The translations under genes and the position numbers were made by a program. Shown here piece by piece: positions 26,345 through 35,568 of a stretch of 64,000 nt of DNA (position 1 is the first letter of the stretch; every line of letters starts with the position of its first letter). The stretch spans positions 62,001 to 126,000 of the forward strand of contig NZ_UEGO01000011.1 in the NCBI RefSeq assembly GCF_900465345.1. Reading direction: 5' to 3'. Under the pieces are notes generated by a model that was not told the origin of the DNA, searched no databases, and was given only the letters and a program-made list of their open reading frames with translations. This DNA comes from Asaia bogorensis (lineage in GTDB: Bacteria; Pseudomonadota; Alphaproteobacteria; Acetobacterales; Acetobacteraceae).

Positions 26345-27660
26345 TGGAAATTCCGAATTACTCGCCGCGTGAGATTGTCTCCGAGCTTGATCGCTTCATT
26401 ATCGGTCAGAACGAGGCCAAGCGGGCTGTGGCTATTGCCATGCGCAACCGCTGGCGCCGTGCGCAACTACCCGAAGGGTTGCGTGAAGAGGTCGTGCCAA
26501 AGAATATCCTCATGATCGGGCCAACCGGCTGCGGCAAGACCGAGATCGCCCGCCGTCTGGCGCGTCTGGCACAATCGCCTTTCCTGAAGGTCGAGGCCAC
26601 CAAGTTCACCGAGGTCGGCTATGTCGGGCGTGATGTGGAATCCATCGTGCGCGATCTGGTCGAGGTGTCACTCACCATGCTGCGTGAGGCCCGGCGCAAG
26701 GACGTGAATGCCAAGGCCGAGCTTGCCGCCGAATCCCGCCTTGTCGACGCGCTGGTCGGTGAAGGGGCCACGGCGGACACCAAGACCAAGTTCCGCCAGA
26801 TGCTTCGTAATGGCGAACTCGAGGACAAGGAAATCGAGATTCAGGTGGGGCGTGAGCCGGGCGCGGGTGAGATGCCCGACATGGCGGGTGGCACGGTCAT
26901 GAATGCCGCTGCCTTTGGCGATCTCATGAAAAACCTCATGAACCGCTCCCCCCAGAAGCGTCGCCTGACGATCGCTGCCGCGCGTCAGCTTCTGATCCGC
27001 GAGGAAGCCGACCGGCTGGTGGATAACGACGCACTGACCCAGGATGCAGTGCGTCATGCGCAGGATCACGGCATCGTCTTTCTCGATGAGATCGACAAGG
27101 TCTGCGCCCGCTCGGGTGAAGGCGGTGGACGGGGTGGCGATATCTCGCGTGAGGGCGTGCAGCGCGATCTTCTGCCGCTGATCGAGGGAACGACGGTCAC
27201 CACTAAATACGGGCCGGTGAAAACCGACCATATCCTGTTCATCGCATCCGGGGCCTTTCATCTGGCAAAGCCCTCGGACCTGCTGCCTGAGTTGCAGGGG
27301 CGTCTGCCTATTCGCGTTGAGCTGGCTGGTTTGACACGTGAGGACCTCAAGCGCATCCTGCTCGAGCCTGAGCACTCTTTGCTCAAGCAATATGTCTCTC
27401 TTCTTGGCACCGAAAATCTTACGCTCTCCTTTGAGGACGGCGCGGTGGATGCGCTCGCCGAAGTGGCGGCGGATATCAATGAACGTGTCGAGAATATCGG
27501 TGCCCGTCGTCTTGCGACGGTCATGGAGCGCCTGCTGGAAGATGTTTCCTTCAGGGCGTCTGACCGGAGCGGGGATACTGTGGTGATTACCGCGCAGGAT
27601 GTGCAGGAGCGCGTTGCGCCTCTGGCCCGCAAGGGCGATCTGAGCAGGTTCATCCTGTGA
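26344..27660 (+). CDS. hslU: ATP-dependent protease ATPase subunit HslU
   Basis: A 438-residue AAA+ unfoldase that feeds substrates to HslV. The N-terminal [16 protein letters not shown] is diagnostic; Walker A is GPTGCGKT, Walker [10 protein letters not shown], and the pore motif [10 protein letters not shown] is intact. The I domain is present (about 110-225). The C-terminal tail ends LSRFIL, the segment that docks into HslV. It overlaps hslV at the start and sufE at the end (GTGA). Confidence 0.98.
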   Translation: MEIPNYSPREIVSELDRFIIGQNEAKRAVAIAMRNRWRRAQLPEGLREEVVPKNILMIGPTGCGKTEIARRLARLAQSPFLKVEATKFTEVGYVGRDVESIVRDLVEVSLTMLREARRKDVNAKAELAAESRLVDALVGEGATADTKTKFRQMLRNGELEDKEIEIQVGREPGAGEMPDMAGGTVMNAAAFGDLMKNLMNRSPQKRRLTIAAARQLLIREEADRLVDNDALTQDAVRHAQDHGIVFLDEIDKVCARSGEGGGRGGDISREGVQRDLLPLIEGTTVTTKYGPVKTDHILFIASGAFHLAKPSDLLPELQGRLPIRVELAGLTREDLKRILLEPEHSLLKQYVSLLGTENLTLSFEDGAVDALAEVAADINERVENIGARRLATVMERLLEDVSFRASDRSGDTVVITAQDVQERVAPLARKGDLSRFIL

Positions 27661-28106
27661 GCGGCGCGGTAACGGATCTCCCTTTCGTCCAGCCCGTGGA
27701 TGGCACGGCGGCGGAGGCCATTGCGTCGATCGGCGATGAACTTGCCTTGTTCGATGACTGGATGGATCGCTACGAATACATCATCGAGATGGGGCGCAAC
27801 CTCCCGCCCTTTCCTGCTGAGTGGCAGAATGATGGGCATCGTGTGCCCGGCTGCCAGAGCCAGGTCTGGCTTGAGGCGCATGAGTCAGATGGCCGCCTGT
27901 TCTTCGCCGGTGCGTCCGATGCGGCCATCGTGAATGGGTTGGTGGCTCTGCTGCTGCGCGTCTATTCCGGGCGTGACCGGGCGGAGATCGAGGCGACGGA
28001 CCCGACATTCCTGCATGATCTGGGACTGGTGAAGGCGCTCTCGACCAACCGTGGCAATGGGGTTGAGGCAATGGCCCAGGCCATACGGGCCCGAGCCCGG
28101 GCCTGA
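27657..28106 (+). CDS. sufE: Cysteine desulfuration protein SufE
   Basis: A 149-residue protein that accepts sulfane sulfur from a SufS cysteine desulfurase for Fe-S cluster assembly. The active cysteine is in [12 protein letters not shown], flanked by the expected [17 protein letters not shown] helix and the C-terminal [22 protein letters not shown]. The GTG start overlaps the hslU stop, suggesting coupled translation. No other suf gene is present nearby, so its partners are encoded elsewhere. Confidence 0.95.
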   Translation: MSGAVTDLPFVQPVDGTAAEAIASIGDELALFDDWMDRYEYIIEMGRNLPPFPAEWQNDGHRVPGCQSQVWLEAHESDGRLFFAGASDAAIVNGLVALLLRVYSGRDRAEIEATDPTFLHDLGLVKALSTNRGNGVEAMAQAIRARARA

Positions 28107-28133
28107 TTTTGACAGGGTAGAACGGCAATCAAG

Positions 28134-28163
28134 AAAAAAGGCCCGGTCTCCCGGGCCTTTTTT
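28134..28163. terminator. Bidirectional intrinsic terminator after sufE
   Basis: A 7-base G+C stem (GGCCCGG/CCGGGCC, loop TCTC) is preceded by six A and followed by six T, so it can end both the sufE transcript and the convergent small secreted-protein gene. Confidence 0.9.
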
Positions 28164-28208
28164 ACATGGAACAACCCGAACTGCGAGAGGCGGAGACCGC
28201 CCCCTAAA

Positions 28209-28451
28209 TCAGTTCTTGCCAGGGGCCCCATCAGCGGGGGTCGCGGGTGCGGTCGTCTTGCTATCGTCCTTGGAGGCGGCATCAGCCTTGCACTTGGTGA
28301 ACTTGCCCTTGGCATCGCGGCATTTCTCGGCCTTCGGCTTTTCGCATTTCACGAACTTGCCCGAGGTCGCATCGCGGCAGGGCTTGGCGTAGGCAACAGG
28401 GGCTGCGGCTGTGCCGAGCAGCACGGTCAGAGCGAGAAATCCACGGAGCAT
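28209..28451 (-). CDS. Small secreted cysteine-repeat protein
   Basis: An 80-residue protein with a clear signal peptide (LALTVLLGTAAAPVAYA, cleavage near 22-23). The mature part of about 57 residues has two short repeats of the form CRDA(x)GKFxKC, at 25-36 and 44-54, with four cysteines, and a proline/alanine-rich tail. The pattern recalls PsiF-like and similar small periplasmic proteins, but I cannot name a family. It lies between the sufE terminator and the gcd terminator and so is probably transcribed alone. Confidence 0.75.
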   Translation of the reverse strand: MLRGFLALTVLLGTAAAPVAYAKPCRDATSGKFVKCEKPKAEKCRDAKGKFTKCKADAASKDDSKTTAPATPADGAPGKN

Positions 28452-28537
28452 GATGAAATCCTTGGCTGAGGTTTCAGCAACACTCTGACATTATTCGTCT
28501 CTGTGCAAGAGCCGTGCAGGCCCTTTGAAGCCAGGCA

Positions 28538-28565
28538 CAAAAAAACCCGCCAAAAGGCGGGTTTT
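28538..28565 (-). terminator. Intrinsic terminator of gcd
   Basis: A CCCGCC/GGCGGG stem with an AAAA loop at 28546-28561. Read on the minus strand it is followed by seven T, 24 bases after the gcd stop. Confidence 0.85.
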
Positions 28566-28588
28566 CCTGTTTCCGAAACCGGGAAGGA

Positions 28589-31006
28589 TCAGTTCGGCAG
28601 AGCGTAGGCGATGACGTAATCGCCCATCTTCGTGCCGAAAGAGCCGTGACCACCGGCATAGGTCACGATGTACTGCTTGCCATTGGCAGAGTAGCTCATC
28701 GGGGTGGACTGGCCACCGGCGGGCAGACGGTCCTGCCACAGGGTTTCACCCGTCGTGACGTTGTATGCGCGGATGTAGAAATCCAGCGTGGACGTCAGGA
28801 AGGCGACGTTGCCGGCCGTGGTGAGCGGGCCACCGAGGCTGGGCACGCCAACCTTGAGCGGCGGAAGCTGGATGGGCAGGGCGCTATTGTACAGGCTGTC
28901 ACGCAGCGTGCCATTGCGATGCTGCCAGACCACCTTGTTGGTGCGCAGATCGATACCAGCCATGTAGCCCCACGGCGGACGCTTGCACGGGATCGGCAGA
29001 CCGATGCGTGTGGTGATCGGGTTCAGGAACGGGCTCAGCATGATGGCATAGGGTGCGCCATAGTTGTGCTGCAGGCCGGTCTCGCCGCCCGAACCCTTGG
29101 CGTCCTTTTCGGGCCAGAGCGGGTTACCCGGACCACGGGGAACCAGACGCGACACGAAAGGCAGGGCGATCGGGTTGGAGATGGCGATCTGACGCTGCGG
29201 ATCGACAGCAAGACCACCCCACTCGAAGATACCCAGATTGCCCGGGAAGATCAGCGAGCCACGCTCGGACGGTGCCGTGAACGTGCCCTTGTAGTCGAGC
29301 TGATGGAATGCCACGCGGCAGATCAGCTGATCGAACACGGTGCCACCCCACATGTCCTTGCCCGTCAGCAGGGCCTTGGGGCGCAGCGTCAGATCAGAGA
29401 AGGGCTGTGTGGGAGCAACGTGATCGCTCTTAACCACTTCCTGCGGCACGGGAAGCTCGGGTGCAGGCACGATCAGCTTGCCGTCGCGACGGTCGAGAAC
29501 GAAGATGTTGCCCGTCTTGGCCGGCGCGTAGATGGCCGGAATAACGGTGCCGTCCTTCTGGGTGATATCCACAAGGCTCATCTGGGCCGGAAGATCCATG
29601 TCCCACAGATCGTGGTGCACGGTCTGGTAGCTCCAGGCCAGCTTGCCGGTATCGGCGTGCAGGGCGAGCACGGACGACGCATAGCGTTCGGCATCGGGGG
29701 TGCGGTTGCCGCCCCACTGGTCAGGGGTCTGAACGCCGGTCGGGATATAGACCAGGCCCAGATTGGCGTCATAGGACGCGGTGATCCACGAGTTGGGCGA
29801 GTTGGCGACGTATTTGTGGTCACCGCTTGGCATTTCGTTCGGGTCGGGGTTCGAGGGGTCGAACACCCAGACGAGCTTGCCTGTGAACAGGTCGAAAGCA
29901 CGCGTAACGCCCGAGGGCTCCTTGGTGGAGTTGTTGTCGGTCACGGCCCCGGAAACGATCACGACCTTGTCTGTTACGACAGGCGGTGAGGTCGGCTCGT
30001 AGCCGCCAACATGGTCATACGGCATGTAAGGCGTACGCAGGTCGATCTCGCCATTATTGCCGAAGCTCGGGCAGGCCTTGCCGGTCTGGGCATCGACAGC
30101 GAACATGCGACCATCATTGACGGGCAGGAACAGGCGCTCATGGCACTCATCAGGGGCCGGCGTGCCATCTGACGTGACGGCGCTGGCATCGGATTTGTGG
30201 TAGGTCACGCCACGGCAGGTCAGATGCTGGAAGCCTGGATTGACATAGAGATGGGGGTCGAACACCCACTTCGTCTTGCCGGTTGCGCCATCGACGGCCC
30301 ACAGCTTCTGGTGCAGCGAGCAGAAATACAGCGTGCCATTGACGGCAAGCGGTGTCGCTTCGTTGGTGGCTTCACCGGGGTCGTTCGGGCCCTTGAAGTC
30401 GCCCGTACGCATGGTCCAGGCAACCTTGAGCTTGCTGACATTGTCGGCATTGATCTGGGTGAGCGGGGAGAAGCGATCGCCATACTGGGTACGGCCATAG
30501 GCCTGCCAGTCGCCATCGGGCACCTGGGCGGCATCGCTGCCAGCGGCGGCGATCTTTTCGGTGGGCAGATTGCCCGCCTTGTCACCCGGATCCTGCACGA
30601 AGGCCACGACCACGACAATCAGCGCAAGGACGACGCTGCCGAGCAGGGGTAGGGTGGCGAGGCGGCTCGTGGTGATCTGGCGGCTGACGAACGGCAGGAG
30701 CAGCCAGATGCCGAGAATGGTGATGACGTCGCCGCGCGGCACGAGCGACCAGAAATCGATGCCGATTTCGCTGATCGCCCAGATGAGCGAGCCGAGAATG
30801 ATCAGGGTATAGAGCCAGAAGGCGGCCGCGCGGCCCCTCCAGACGAGATAGGCGGTCGCCAGAAGGGCAATACCGCAGACTGCGTAATAAGGGGTGTCGC
30901 CATAGCTCAGGAGCCAGACACCGCCGAGTGTCAGATAAATGCCACAAAGGGCAAATATCACGGCGGTGAGGGCTGCCCAGAACCGCGGCCGGGAAACCGT
31001 GTTCAT
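28589..31006 (-). CDS. gcd: Membrane-bound PQQ-dependent glucose dehydrogenase
   Basis: This 805-residue quinoprotein oxidises D-glucose to gluconolactone in the periplasm and passes electrons to ubiquinone. Five N-terminal membrane helices occupy about residues 8-135, followed by an eight-bladed PQQ propeller beginning DWQAYGRTQYGDRFSPLTQI and containing repeats such as LWAVDGATGKTKWVFDP. The C terminus ends KMGDYVIAYALPN, as in the family. The length is typical of the membrane-bound enzyme. Oxidative fermentation of glucose by this enzyme is a hallmark of acetic acid bacteria. A possible FNR-type site lies 72 bases upstream, and a terminator follows the stop. PQQ biosynthesis genes are not in the window. 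Confidence 0.97.
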   Translation of the reverse strand: MNTVSRPRFWAALTAVIFALCGIYLTLGGVWLLSYGDTPYYAVCGIALLATAYLVWRGRAAAFWLYTLIILGSLIWAISEIGIDFWSLVPRGDVITILGIWLLLPFVSRQITTSRLATLPLLGSVVLALIVVVVAFVQDPGDKAGNLPTEKIAAAGSDAAQVPDGDWQAYGRTQYGDRFSPLTQINADNVSKLKVAWTMRTGDFKGPNDPGEATNEATPLAVNGTLYFCSLHQKLWAVDGATGKTKWVFDPHLYVNPGFQHLTCRGVTYHKSDASAVTSDGTPAPDECHERLFLPVNDGRMFAVDAQTGKACPSFGNNGEIDLRTPYMPYDHVGGYEPTSPPVVTDKVVIVSGAVTDNNSTKEPSGVTRAFDLFTGKLVWVFDPSNPDPNEMPSGDHKYVANSPNSWITASYDANLGLVYIPTGVQTPDQWGGNRTPDAERYASSVLALHADTGKLAWSYQTVHHDLWDMDLPAQMSLVDITQKDGTVIPAIYAPAKTGNIFVLDRRDGKLIVPAPELPVPQEVVKSDHVAPTQPFSDLTLRPKALLTGKDMWGGTVFDQLICRVAFHQLDYKGTFTAPSERGSLIFPGNLGIFEWGGLAVDPQRQIAISNPIALPFVSRLVPRGPGNPLWPEKDAKGSGGETGLQHNYGAPYAIMLSPFLNPITTRIGLPIPCKRPPWGYMAGIDLRTNKVVWQHRNGTLRDSLYNSALPIQLPPLKVGVPSLGGPLTTAGNVAFLTSTLDFYIRAYNVTTGETLWQDRLPAGGQSTPMSYSANGKQYIVTYAGGHGSFGTKMGDYVIAYALPN

Positions 31007-31077
31007 GCGTCGTCCTATGTGTGGTTTCGTGTTCGGAAACGTTGCGAAAAGAGACCGCGTCGTAAAAGGCCCAAATG

Positions 31078-31091
31078 TTGATCTACGTCAA
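31078..31091. promoter_or_regulatory. Candidate FNR/FixK-type binding site
   Basis: TTGAT-CTAC-GTCAA departs from the FNR consensus TTGAT-N4-ATCAA at one position. It lies in the divergent gap between gcd (starting 72 bases away on the minus strand) and rpmI (about 200 bases away on the plus strand). FNR-family regulators are known in acetic acid bacteria. The target gene is more likely gcd because of the distance. Confidence 0.5.
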
Positions 31092-31206
31092 GAACGTCCC
31101 ATATTGTGGTTAAGGTTCTGTCTAACCCAAAGTAAATGTTTTAGCGCGTTAAAATGGGTTGTGCAGGGCAGAGATATCCTTTAGGTGCCCCCTTTCGAAC
31201 GCGCGT

Positions 31207-31262
31207 CCAGGCGATGGTAGGGCATGCCTGGCCGCTTGGTAACGCCCGCAAGCAATTGCGGG
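31207..31262 (+). promoter_or_regulatory. Structured 5' leader of rpmI-rplT
   Basis: Two hairpins lie directly before the rpmI ribosome binding site. The first has CCAGGC/GCCTGG arms (31207-31231); the second is a 7-base CCCGCAA/TTGCGGG stem closed by a GCAA tetraloop of the GNRA type (31245-31262). Ribosomal protein L20 autoregulates rpmI-rplT leaders in other bacteria, so this is a candidate regulatory leader, shown only by structure. Confidence 0.45.
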
Positions 31263-31293
31263 AGGTTGCCTGATATGTCGAGAGGAGAATGAA

Positions 31294-31497
31294 ATGCCCA
31301 AGATGAAGACCAAGTCGTCGGTCAAGAAGCGGTTCAAGATCACCGCGACCGGCAAGGTGATGTGCGGTCCCGGCAACAAGCGCCACGGCCTCATCAACCG
31401 TCCGCAGAAAATGAAGCGCACCAATCGCGGCCCGCAGACCATGACAGACATGGATGCGAAGACCGTGAAGCAGTGGGCCCCCTACGGACTGGCTTGA
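31294..31497 (+). CDS. rpmI: 50S ribosomal protein L35
   Basis: A 67-residue basic protein with the family start [22 protein letters not shown] and [12 protein letters not shown]. An AGGAG ribosome binding site precedes the ATG. It is followed 11 bases later by rplT, the usual partner. infC is not adjacent, unlike in gamma-proteobacteria. Confidence 0.98.
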
Positions 31498-31508
31498 GGA
31501 GCAGATAA

Positions 31509-31895
31509 ATGGCACGTGTTAAGCGCGGCGTAACGACGCACGCCCGTCACAAGAAGGTTCTGGATCTCGCCAAGGGTTACCGCGGCCGGTCTTCTACCAA
31601 TTATCGTATCGCTCTCGAGCGCGTCGAGAAGGCTCTTCGTTATGCCTATCGCGACCGTCGCAACAAGAAGCGCGATTTCCGCGCTCTGTGGATCCAGCGT
31701 ATTAACGCTGCTGTTCGCGAGCAGGGCCTGACCTACAGCAAGTTCATCAACGGACTGGCAAAGGCTGGCATCGAAATCGACCGTAAGGTTCTGGCCGCCA
31801 TCGCATTTGATGACGCCGCAACCTTCGCCGAGATCGTGAAGTTGGCGCAGATGGCTCTTGAGCAGTCCGCTCAGGAACAGACGGCGCAGGCCTGA
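31509..31895 (+). CDS. rplT: 50S ribosomal protein L20
   Basis: A 128-residue basic protein that binds 23S rRNA early in assembly. [48 protein letters not shown] and [18 protein letters not shown] are the family signatures. The C terminus has a short glutamine/alanine-rich extension ([11 protein letters not shown]). A strong terminator follows, 53 bases after the stop. Confidence 0.98.
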   Translation: MARVKRGVTTHARHKKVLDLAKGYRGRSSTNYRIALERVEKALRYAYRDRRNKKRDFRALWIQRINAAVREQGLTYSKFINGLAKAGIEIDRKVLAAIAFDDAATFAEIVKLAQMALEQSAQEQTAQA

Positions 31896-31947
31896 TCAAA
31901 GGCTCTAGCCTCCGGATTTCGGCTTCGGCAGATTTCCGGATTTGATA

Positions 31948-31990
31948 GAAAACGGGTCGTCCTGTATCAGGACGGCCCGTTTTCTTTTTT
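31948..31990 (+). terminator. Strong intrinsic terminator between rplT and pheS
   Basis: A stem of about 17 pairs with one T-G wobble and a TAT loop, GAAAACGGG...CCCGTTTTC outside and CGTCCTG...CAGGACG inside, followed by CTTTTTT-type bases to 31990. It ends the rpmI-rplT transcript. Only 31 bases separate it from the pheS start. Confidence 0.92.
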
Positions 31991-32021
31991 GACGATACCA
32001 GTTGACCGATGGGACAGGCGA

Positions 32022-33095
32022 ATGATGGGCGATGATCTCGAAGCGCTGAAAAGCGAAACTCTCGAATCCCTGGCGCAGGCGCAGGATCACGCCAGCTGGG
32101 ACGCCATTCGCGTTGGGGTGCTCGGCAAATCGGGGCGCCTTACTGTCCTGCTCAAGGAACTGGGCAAGATGACGCCCGAGATGCGCAAGGAGCGTGGTCA
32201 GGCACTGAACCGACTGCGCGATGCGCTCAATACGGCTGTTGAAGAGCGTGGTCAGGCCATTGCCGAGGCGGCGCTGGAGGCCCGGCTGAAATCCGAGCAG
32301 GTCGATGTGTCGATGCCTGCTGTCTCGACTCCGCTCGGGCTGCTCCATCCGATCAACCGAACGATCGAGGAGATGACCGCGATTTTCGGTGCCATGGGGT
32401 TCTCGGTAGCCGAGGGGCCGGACATCGAATCGCAATGGCACAATTTCTCGGCGCTCAATACGCCCGACCATCATCCTGCGCGGACCGAGCACGACACATT
32501 CTACCTGCCTGCATCCCATGAGGAGTCGCCGCCGCGTGTGCTGCGTACCCAGACATCGGGCGTGCAGATCCGCACCATGCTGACCGAGCCCCCGCCGATC
32601 CGCGTCATCGCGCCGGGGCGCACCTATCGCGCCGATCATGACGCCACCCACTCACCGATGTTTCATCAATGTGAAGGACTTGTCATCGACCAGGGCATCA
32701 CGCTCGGTCATCTCAAGGGCTGTCTGATCGAATTTTTGCGCATCTTCTTCGACAAGCCGAACCTCCCTGTCCGTTTCCGCGCCTCCTATTTTCCGTTCAC
32801 CGAGCCCTCGATGGAGGTTGATATCGGCTGGTCGCGCCAGACGGGTGAGATTGGCGGTGGGACCGACTGGCTCGAGGTTCTGGGCTCGGGCATGGTTCAT
32901 CCGCGCGTGTTGGCCAATTGCGGCCTCGATCCCGCCATCTGGCAGGGTTTTGCCTTCGGCATGGGCATCGAGCGTCTGACCATGCTCAAGAACGGTATTC
33001 CCGATCTGCGCTCCTTCTATGAGAGCGATTTGAGATGGCTGCGTCATTACGGCTTCTCTGCCCTGTCCTCCGTCAGCCTCGCAGAAGGAGTCTGA
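32022..33095 (+). CDS. pheS: Phenylalanyl-tRNA synthetase alpha subunit
   Basis: A 357-residue class II synthetase subunit holding the active site for tRNA(Phe) charging. The N-terminal coiled-coil (to about 90) is followed by the catalytic core with HPINRTIEEMTAIFGAMGF, FYLPASHEESPPRVLRTQTSGVQIRTM, the HQCEGLVID motif and FGMGIERLTMLKNGIPDLRSFY, all diagnostic for PheS. The ATG at 32022 is preferred to the TTG at 31989, which lies inside the terminator T-run; an adjacent ATG at 32025 is also possible. pheT follows 4 bases after the stop. Confidence 0.96.
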   Translation: MMGDDLEALKSETLESLAQAQDHASWDAIRVGVLGKSGRLTVLLKELGKMTPEMRKERGQALNRLRDALNTAVEERGQAIAEAALEARLKSEQVDVSMPAVSTPLGLLHPINRTIEEMTAIFGAMGFSVAEGPDIESQWHNFSALNTPDHHPARTEHDTFYLPASHEESPPRVLRTQTSGVQIRTMLTEPPPIRVIAPGRTYRADHDATHSPMFHQCEGLVIDQGITLGHLKGCLIEFLRIFFDKPNLPVRFRASYFPFTEPSMEVDIGWSRQTGEIGGGTDWLEVLGSGMVHPRVLANCGLDPAIWQGFAFGMGIERLTMLKNGIPDLRSFYESDLRWLRHYGFSALSSVSLAEGV

Positions 33096-33099
33096 GACC

Positions 33100-35562
33100 A
33101 TGAAATTCACTCTGTCCTGGCTGCGCGAGCATCTCGATTTCACGGTTTCGCTGGATGAGATCGTCAGCAAGCTCAATGCCATAGGCCTTGAGGTCGAGAG
33201 CGTCGAAAATCCCGCCGACTCGCTGCGTGGCTTCCGTGTCGCCAAGATTCTTGAGGCTCATCGTCATCCCGACGCTGACCGGTTGCAGGTCTGTGTGGTG
33301 GCCGCTGGTGGGGATTACGAGAAGGTGCAGGTCGTCTGCGGTGCGCCCAATGCCCGCGCCGGCCTCCATGTGATCTTTGCCCCGCCGGGAACCTATATCC
33401 CGGGCAGCGACATCACCATCAAGGCAGGCAAGATTCGCGGGCAGGAAAGCGGGGGTATGCTGTGTTCCCTCCGCGAGCTGGGTCTCGGGGCGGAAAGTGA
33501 CGGCATTGCCGAGCTGCCCGAGAATGTCGTGCTGGGTCAGCCCTATGCAGACTATGCGAAGCTCGATGACCCGGTGATTGATATCTCGATCACGCCCAAT
33601 CGTGGCGATGCCCTCAGCGTGCGTGGCATTGCCCGGGATCTGGCTGCTGCCGGATTGGGCCATCTCAAGCCGTGGCTGGTTGAAACAGTCGAGGGGCAGT
33701 TTGCCTCACCGATCAACTGGGACATCCAGTACGATACGGCATGCCCCTATATTGCCGGGCGTCTGGTACGTGGCGTGAAAAACCGCCCGAGCCCCGACTG
33801 GCTGCGTCAGCGCCTCGAATCGATCGGGCTCAAGCCGATCAGCGCGCTGGTCGACATCACCAATTATCTCACCTTCGATCTGGGGCGTCCGCTCCATGTG
33901 TTCGATGCGGGCAAGATCAGCGGCAACACCCTGTCTCTCACCCGTGCGGCACGTGAGACGTTCCGCGCACTGGACGGGCGCGATCTCGTTCTCGGCACGG
34001 ATGACCTTGTGATTGTCGATAGCGCTGGCGTGCAGTCTCTCGCTGGCCTGATCGGCGGTGAGGCGACGGGCGTTTCTGACGAAACGACGGATGTATTCAT
34101 TGAGGCCGCTCTGTTCGACGCGGTGCGTATCGCCCTGACGGGGCGCAGGCTCGGCATCCATACCGATGCCCGCCAGCGTTTCGAGCGTGGAATCGATCCG
34201 GCACTCGTTCTGCCCGGCCTGGAGGCTGCCACGCAGCTCATCCTGTCGCTTTGTGGCGGTGAGGCCAGTGAGATCACCAGCGCTGGTGCAGTTCCCGCCT
34301 GGCAGCGTGAGGCATGGCTGCGTTTCGATCGTCTCGAGACGCTGGGTGGCGTCGAAATCCCTTCGGGGGAAGCCACACGCATCCTTGAGCATCTTGGCTT
34401 TGCCGTGCGTGAGCAGGATGAGACACGCGCCTGTTTTGCGGTGCCATCATGGCGCAATGACGTGGCGACAGGTGTCACGCTCGATCAGGCACCCCATCTC
34501 GACCCTGCCCAGGCCCAGAACGCTGCGGCCTCGGTTCATGCCATCGAGGCAGAAAACGACCTGATCGAGGAAGTGCTGCGTATCTACGGGCTGGACTCGG
34601 TTCCCCCGTTGCCATTGCCGCTCAGGACAGCGATTGCCGCTCCCGCCCTGACGCCGGCACAGGCCCGTCTGGGCGATCTGCGTCGACTCTGCGCGTTGCG
34701 TGGGCTGGTGGAGACCGTTGGCTTCTCCTTCGTCTCGCATGAGGACGCCCTGCTGTTCGGTGGAGCGCCTGAGGGGCTGCGTCTGCTCAACCCGATCGCT
34801 TCCGACCTCAACCAGATGCGCCCCACGCCGCTGATCAATCTGGCCCGTGGGTGGCAGCGTAATGCGGCGCGTGGGCTGAGTGATGCGGCCCTGTTTGAAC
34901 TCGGCCCCTGCTTCCACGCAGATGGGCAGAAGCTCGTGCTGGCCGGGCTGCGTGGTGGTGAGACGCCAAGGCGCCCCGGCATGCGGGCACAACCCATGAC
35001 GTTGTGGGACGCCAAGGCGGATCTTATGGCGGCGCTCGAGGCACTCAAGCTTCCTGCCGAGGCGCTGAGCGTGACGGCCGATGCGCCCGGTCATTACCAT
35101 CCTGGCCGCTCGGGTGTTGTGCGTCAGGGTCCAAAGACGGTTCTGGGCTGCTTTGGCGAACTGCATCCCCGCGTAACACGCGCCATGGGCATCGACTCGA
35201 CGCTTGTGGTGTTCGAGATTTTCCTTGATGCCGTGCCGCTGCCCAAGGTCAAGCGTCGCCAGCCGCCTGCGCTCTCGGCGTTCCAGCCTGTCAGTCGCGA
35301 TTTTGCCTTCATCGTGGCACCAGGTGTGGAAGCTCAGGCCGTTCTCAAGGCCGCCCGTGGTGCCGAACGGGCGCTGATCAGCGATGTGAGCCTTTTCGAT
35401 GTGTATGAGGGCGGGTCGCTTGAGGCGGGCCATCGGTCATTGGGCATCGAGGTCACGCTTCAGCCCGTCAAGGCGAGCCTGACCGATGAGGAAATCGAGG
35501 CTGTTTCCGAAAAGATCATTGCAGCCGTTGCCAAGGCAACCGGCGCAACGCTGAGACGCTGA
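33100..35562 (+). CDS. pheT: Phenylalanyl-tRNA synthetase beta subunit
   Basis: An 820-residue partner of PheS. It has an N-terminal tRNA-binding OB domain (FRVAKILEAHRHPDADRLQVCVV), the B3/B4 editing domain, B5 domains with SITPNRGDALSVRGIARDL and ITNYLTFDLGRPLHVFD, and a C-terminal anticodon-binding domain (SAFQPVSRDFAFIV). The length is normal. An AAGGAG-like site precedes the ATG. lpxB follows after 6 bases, so the three genes form one transcription unit. Confidence 0.97.
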   Translation: MKFTLSWLREHLDFTVSLDEIVSKLNAIGLEVESVENPADSLRGFRVAKILEAHRHPDADRLQVCVVAAGGDYEKVQVVCGAPNARAGLHVIFAPPGTYIPGSDITIKAGKIRGQESGGMLCSLRELGLGAESDGIAELPENVVLGQPYADYAKLDDPVIDISITPNRGDALSVRGIARDLAAAGLGHLKPWLVETVEGQFASPINWDIQYDTACPYIAGRLVRGVKNRPSPDWLRQRLESIGLKPISALVDITNYLTFDLGRPLHVFDAGKISGNTLSLTRAARETFRALDGRDLVLGTDDLVIVDSAGVQSLAGLIGGEATGVSDETTDVFIEAALFDAVRIALTGRRLGIHTDARQRFERGIDPALVLPGLEAATQLILSLCGGEASEITSAGAVPAWQREAWLRFDRLETLGGVEIPSGEATRILEHLGFAVREQDETRACFAVPSWRNDVATGVTLDQAPHLDPAQAQNAAASVHAIEAENDLIEEVLRIYGLDSVPPLPLPLRTAIAAPALTPAQARLGDLRRLCALRGLVETVGFSFVSHEDALLFGGAPEGLRLLNPIASDLNQMRPTPLINLARGWQRNAARGLSDAALFELGPCFHADGQKLVLAGLRGGETPRRPGMRAQPMTLWDAKADLMAALEALKLPAEALSVTADAPGHYHPGRSGVVRQGPKTVLGCFGELHPRVTRAMGIDSTLVVFEIFLDAVPLPKVKRRQPPALSAFQPVSRDFAFIVAPGVEAQAVLKAARGAERALISDVSLFDVYEGGSLEAGHRSLGIEVTLQPVKASLTDEEIEAVSEKIIAAVAKATGATLRR

Positions 35563-35568
35563 GGCTCC

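Noticed and set aside
28646-29989. 447-residue plus-strand frame opposite gcd
   Set aside because: A shadow of the quinoprotein gene; composition is not protein-like.
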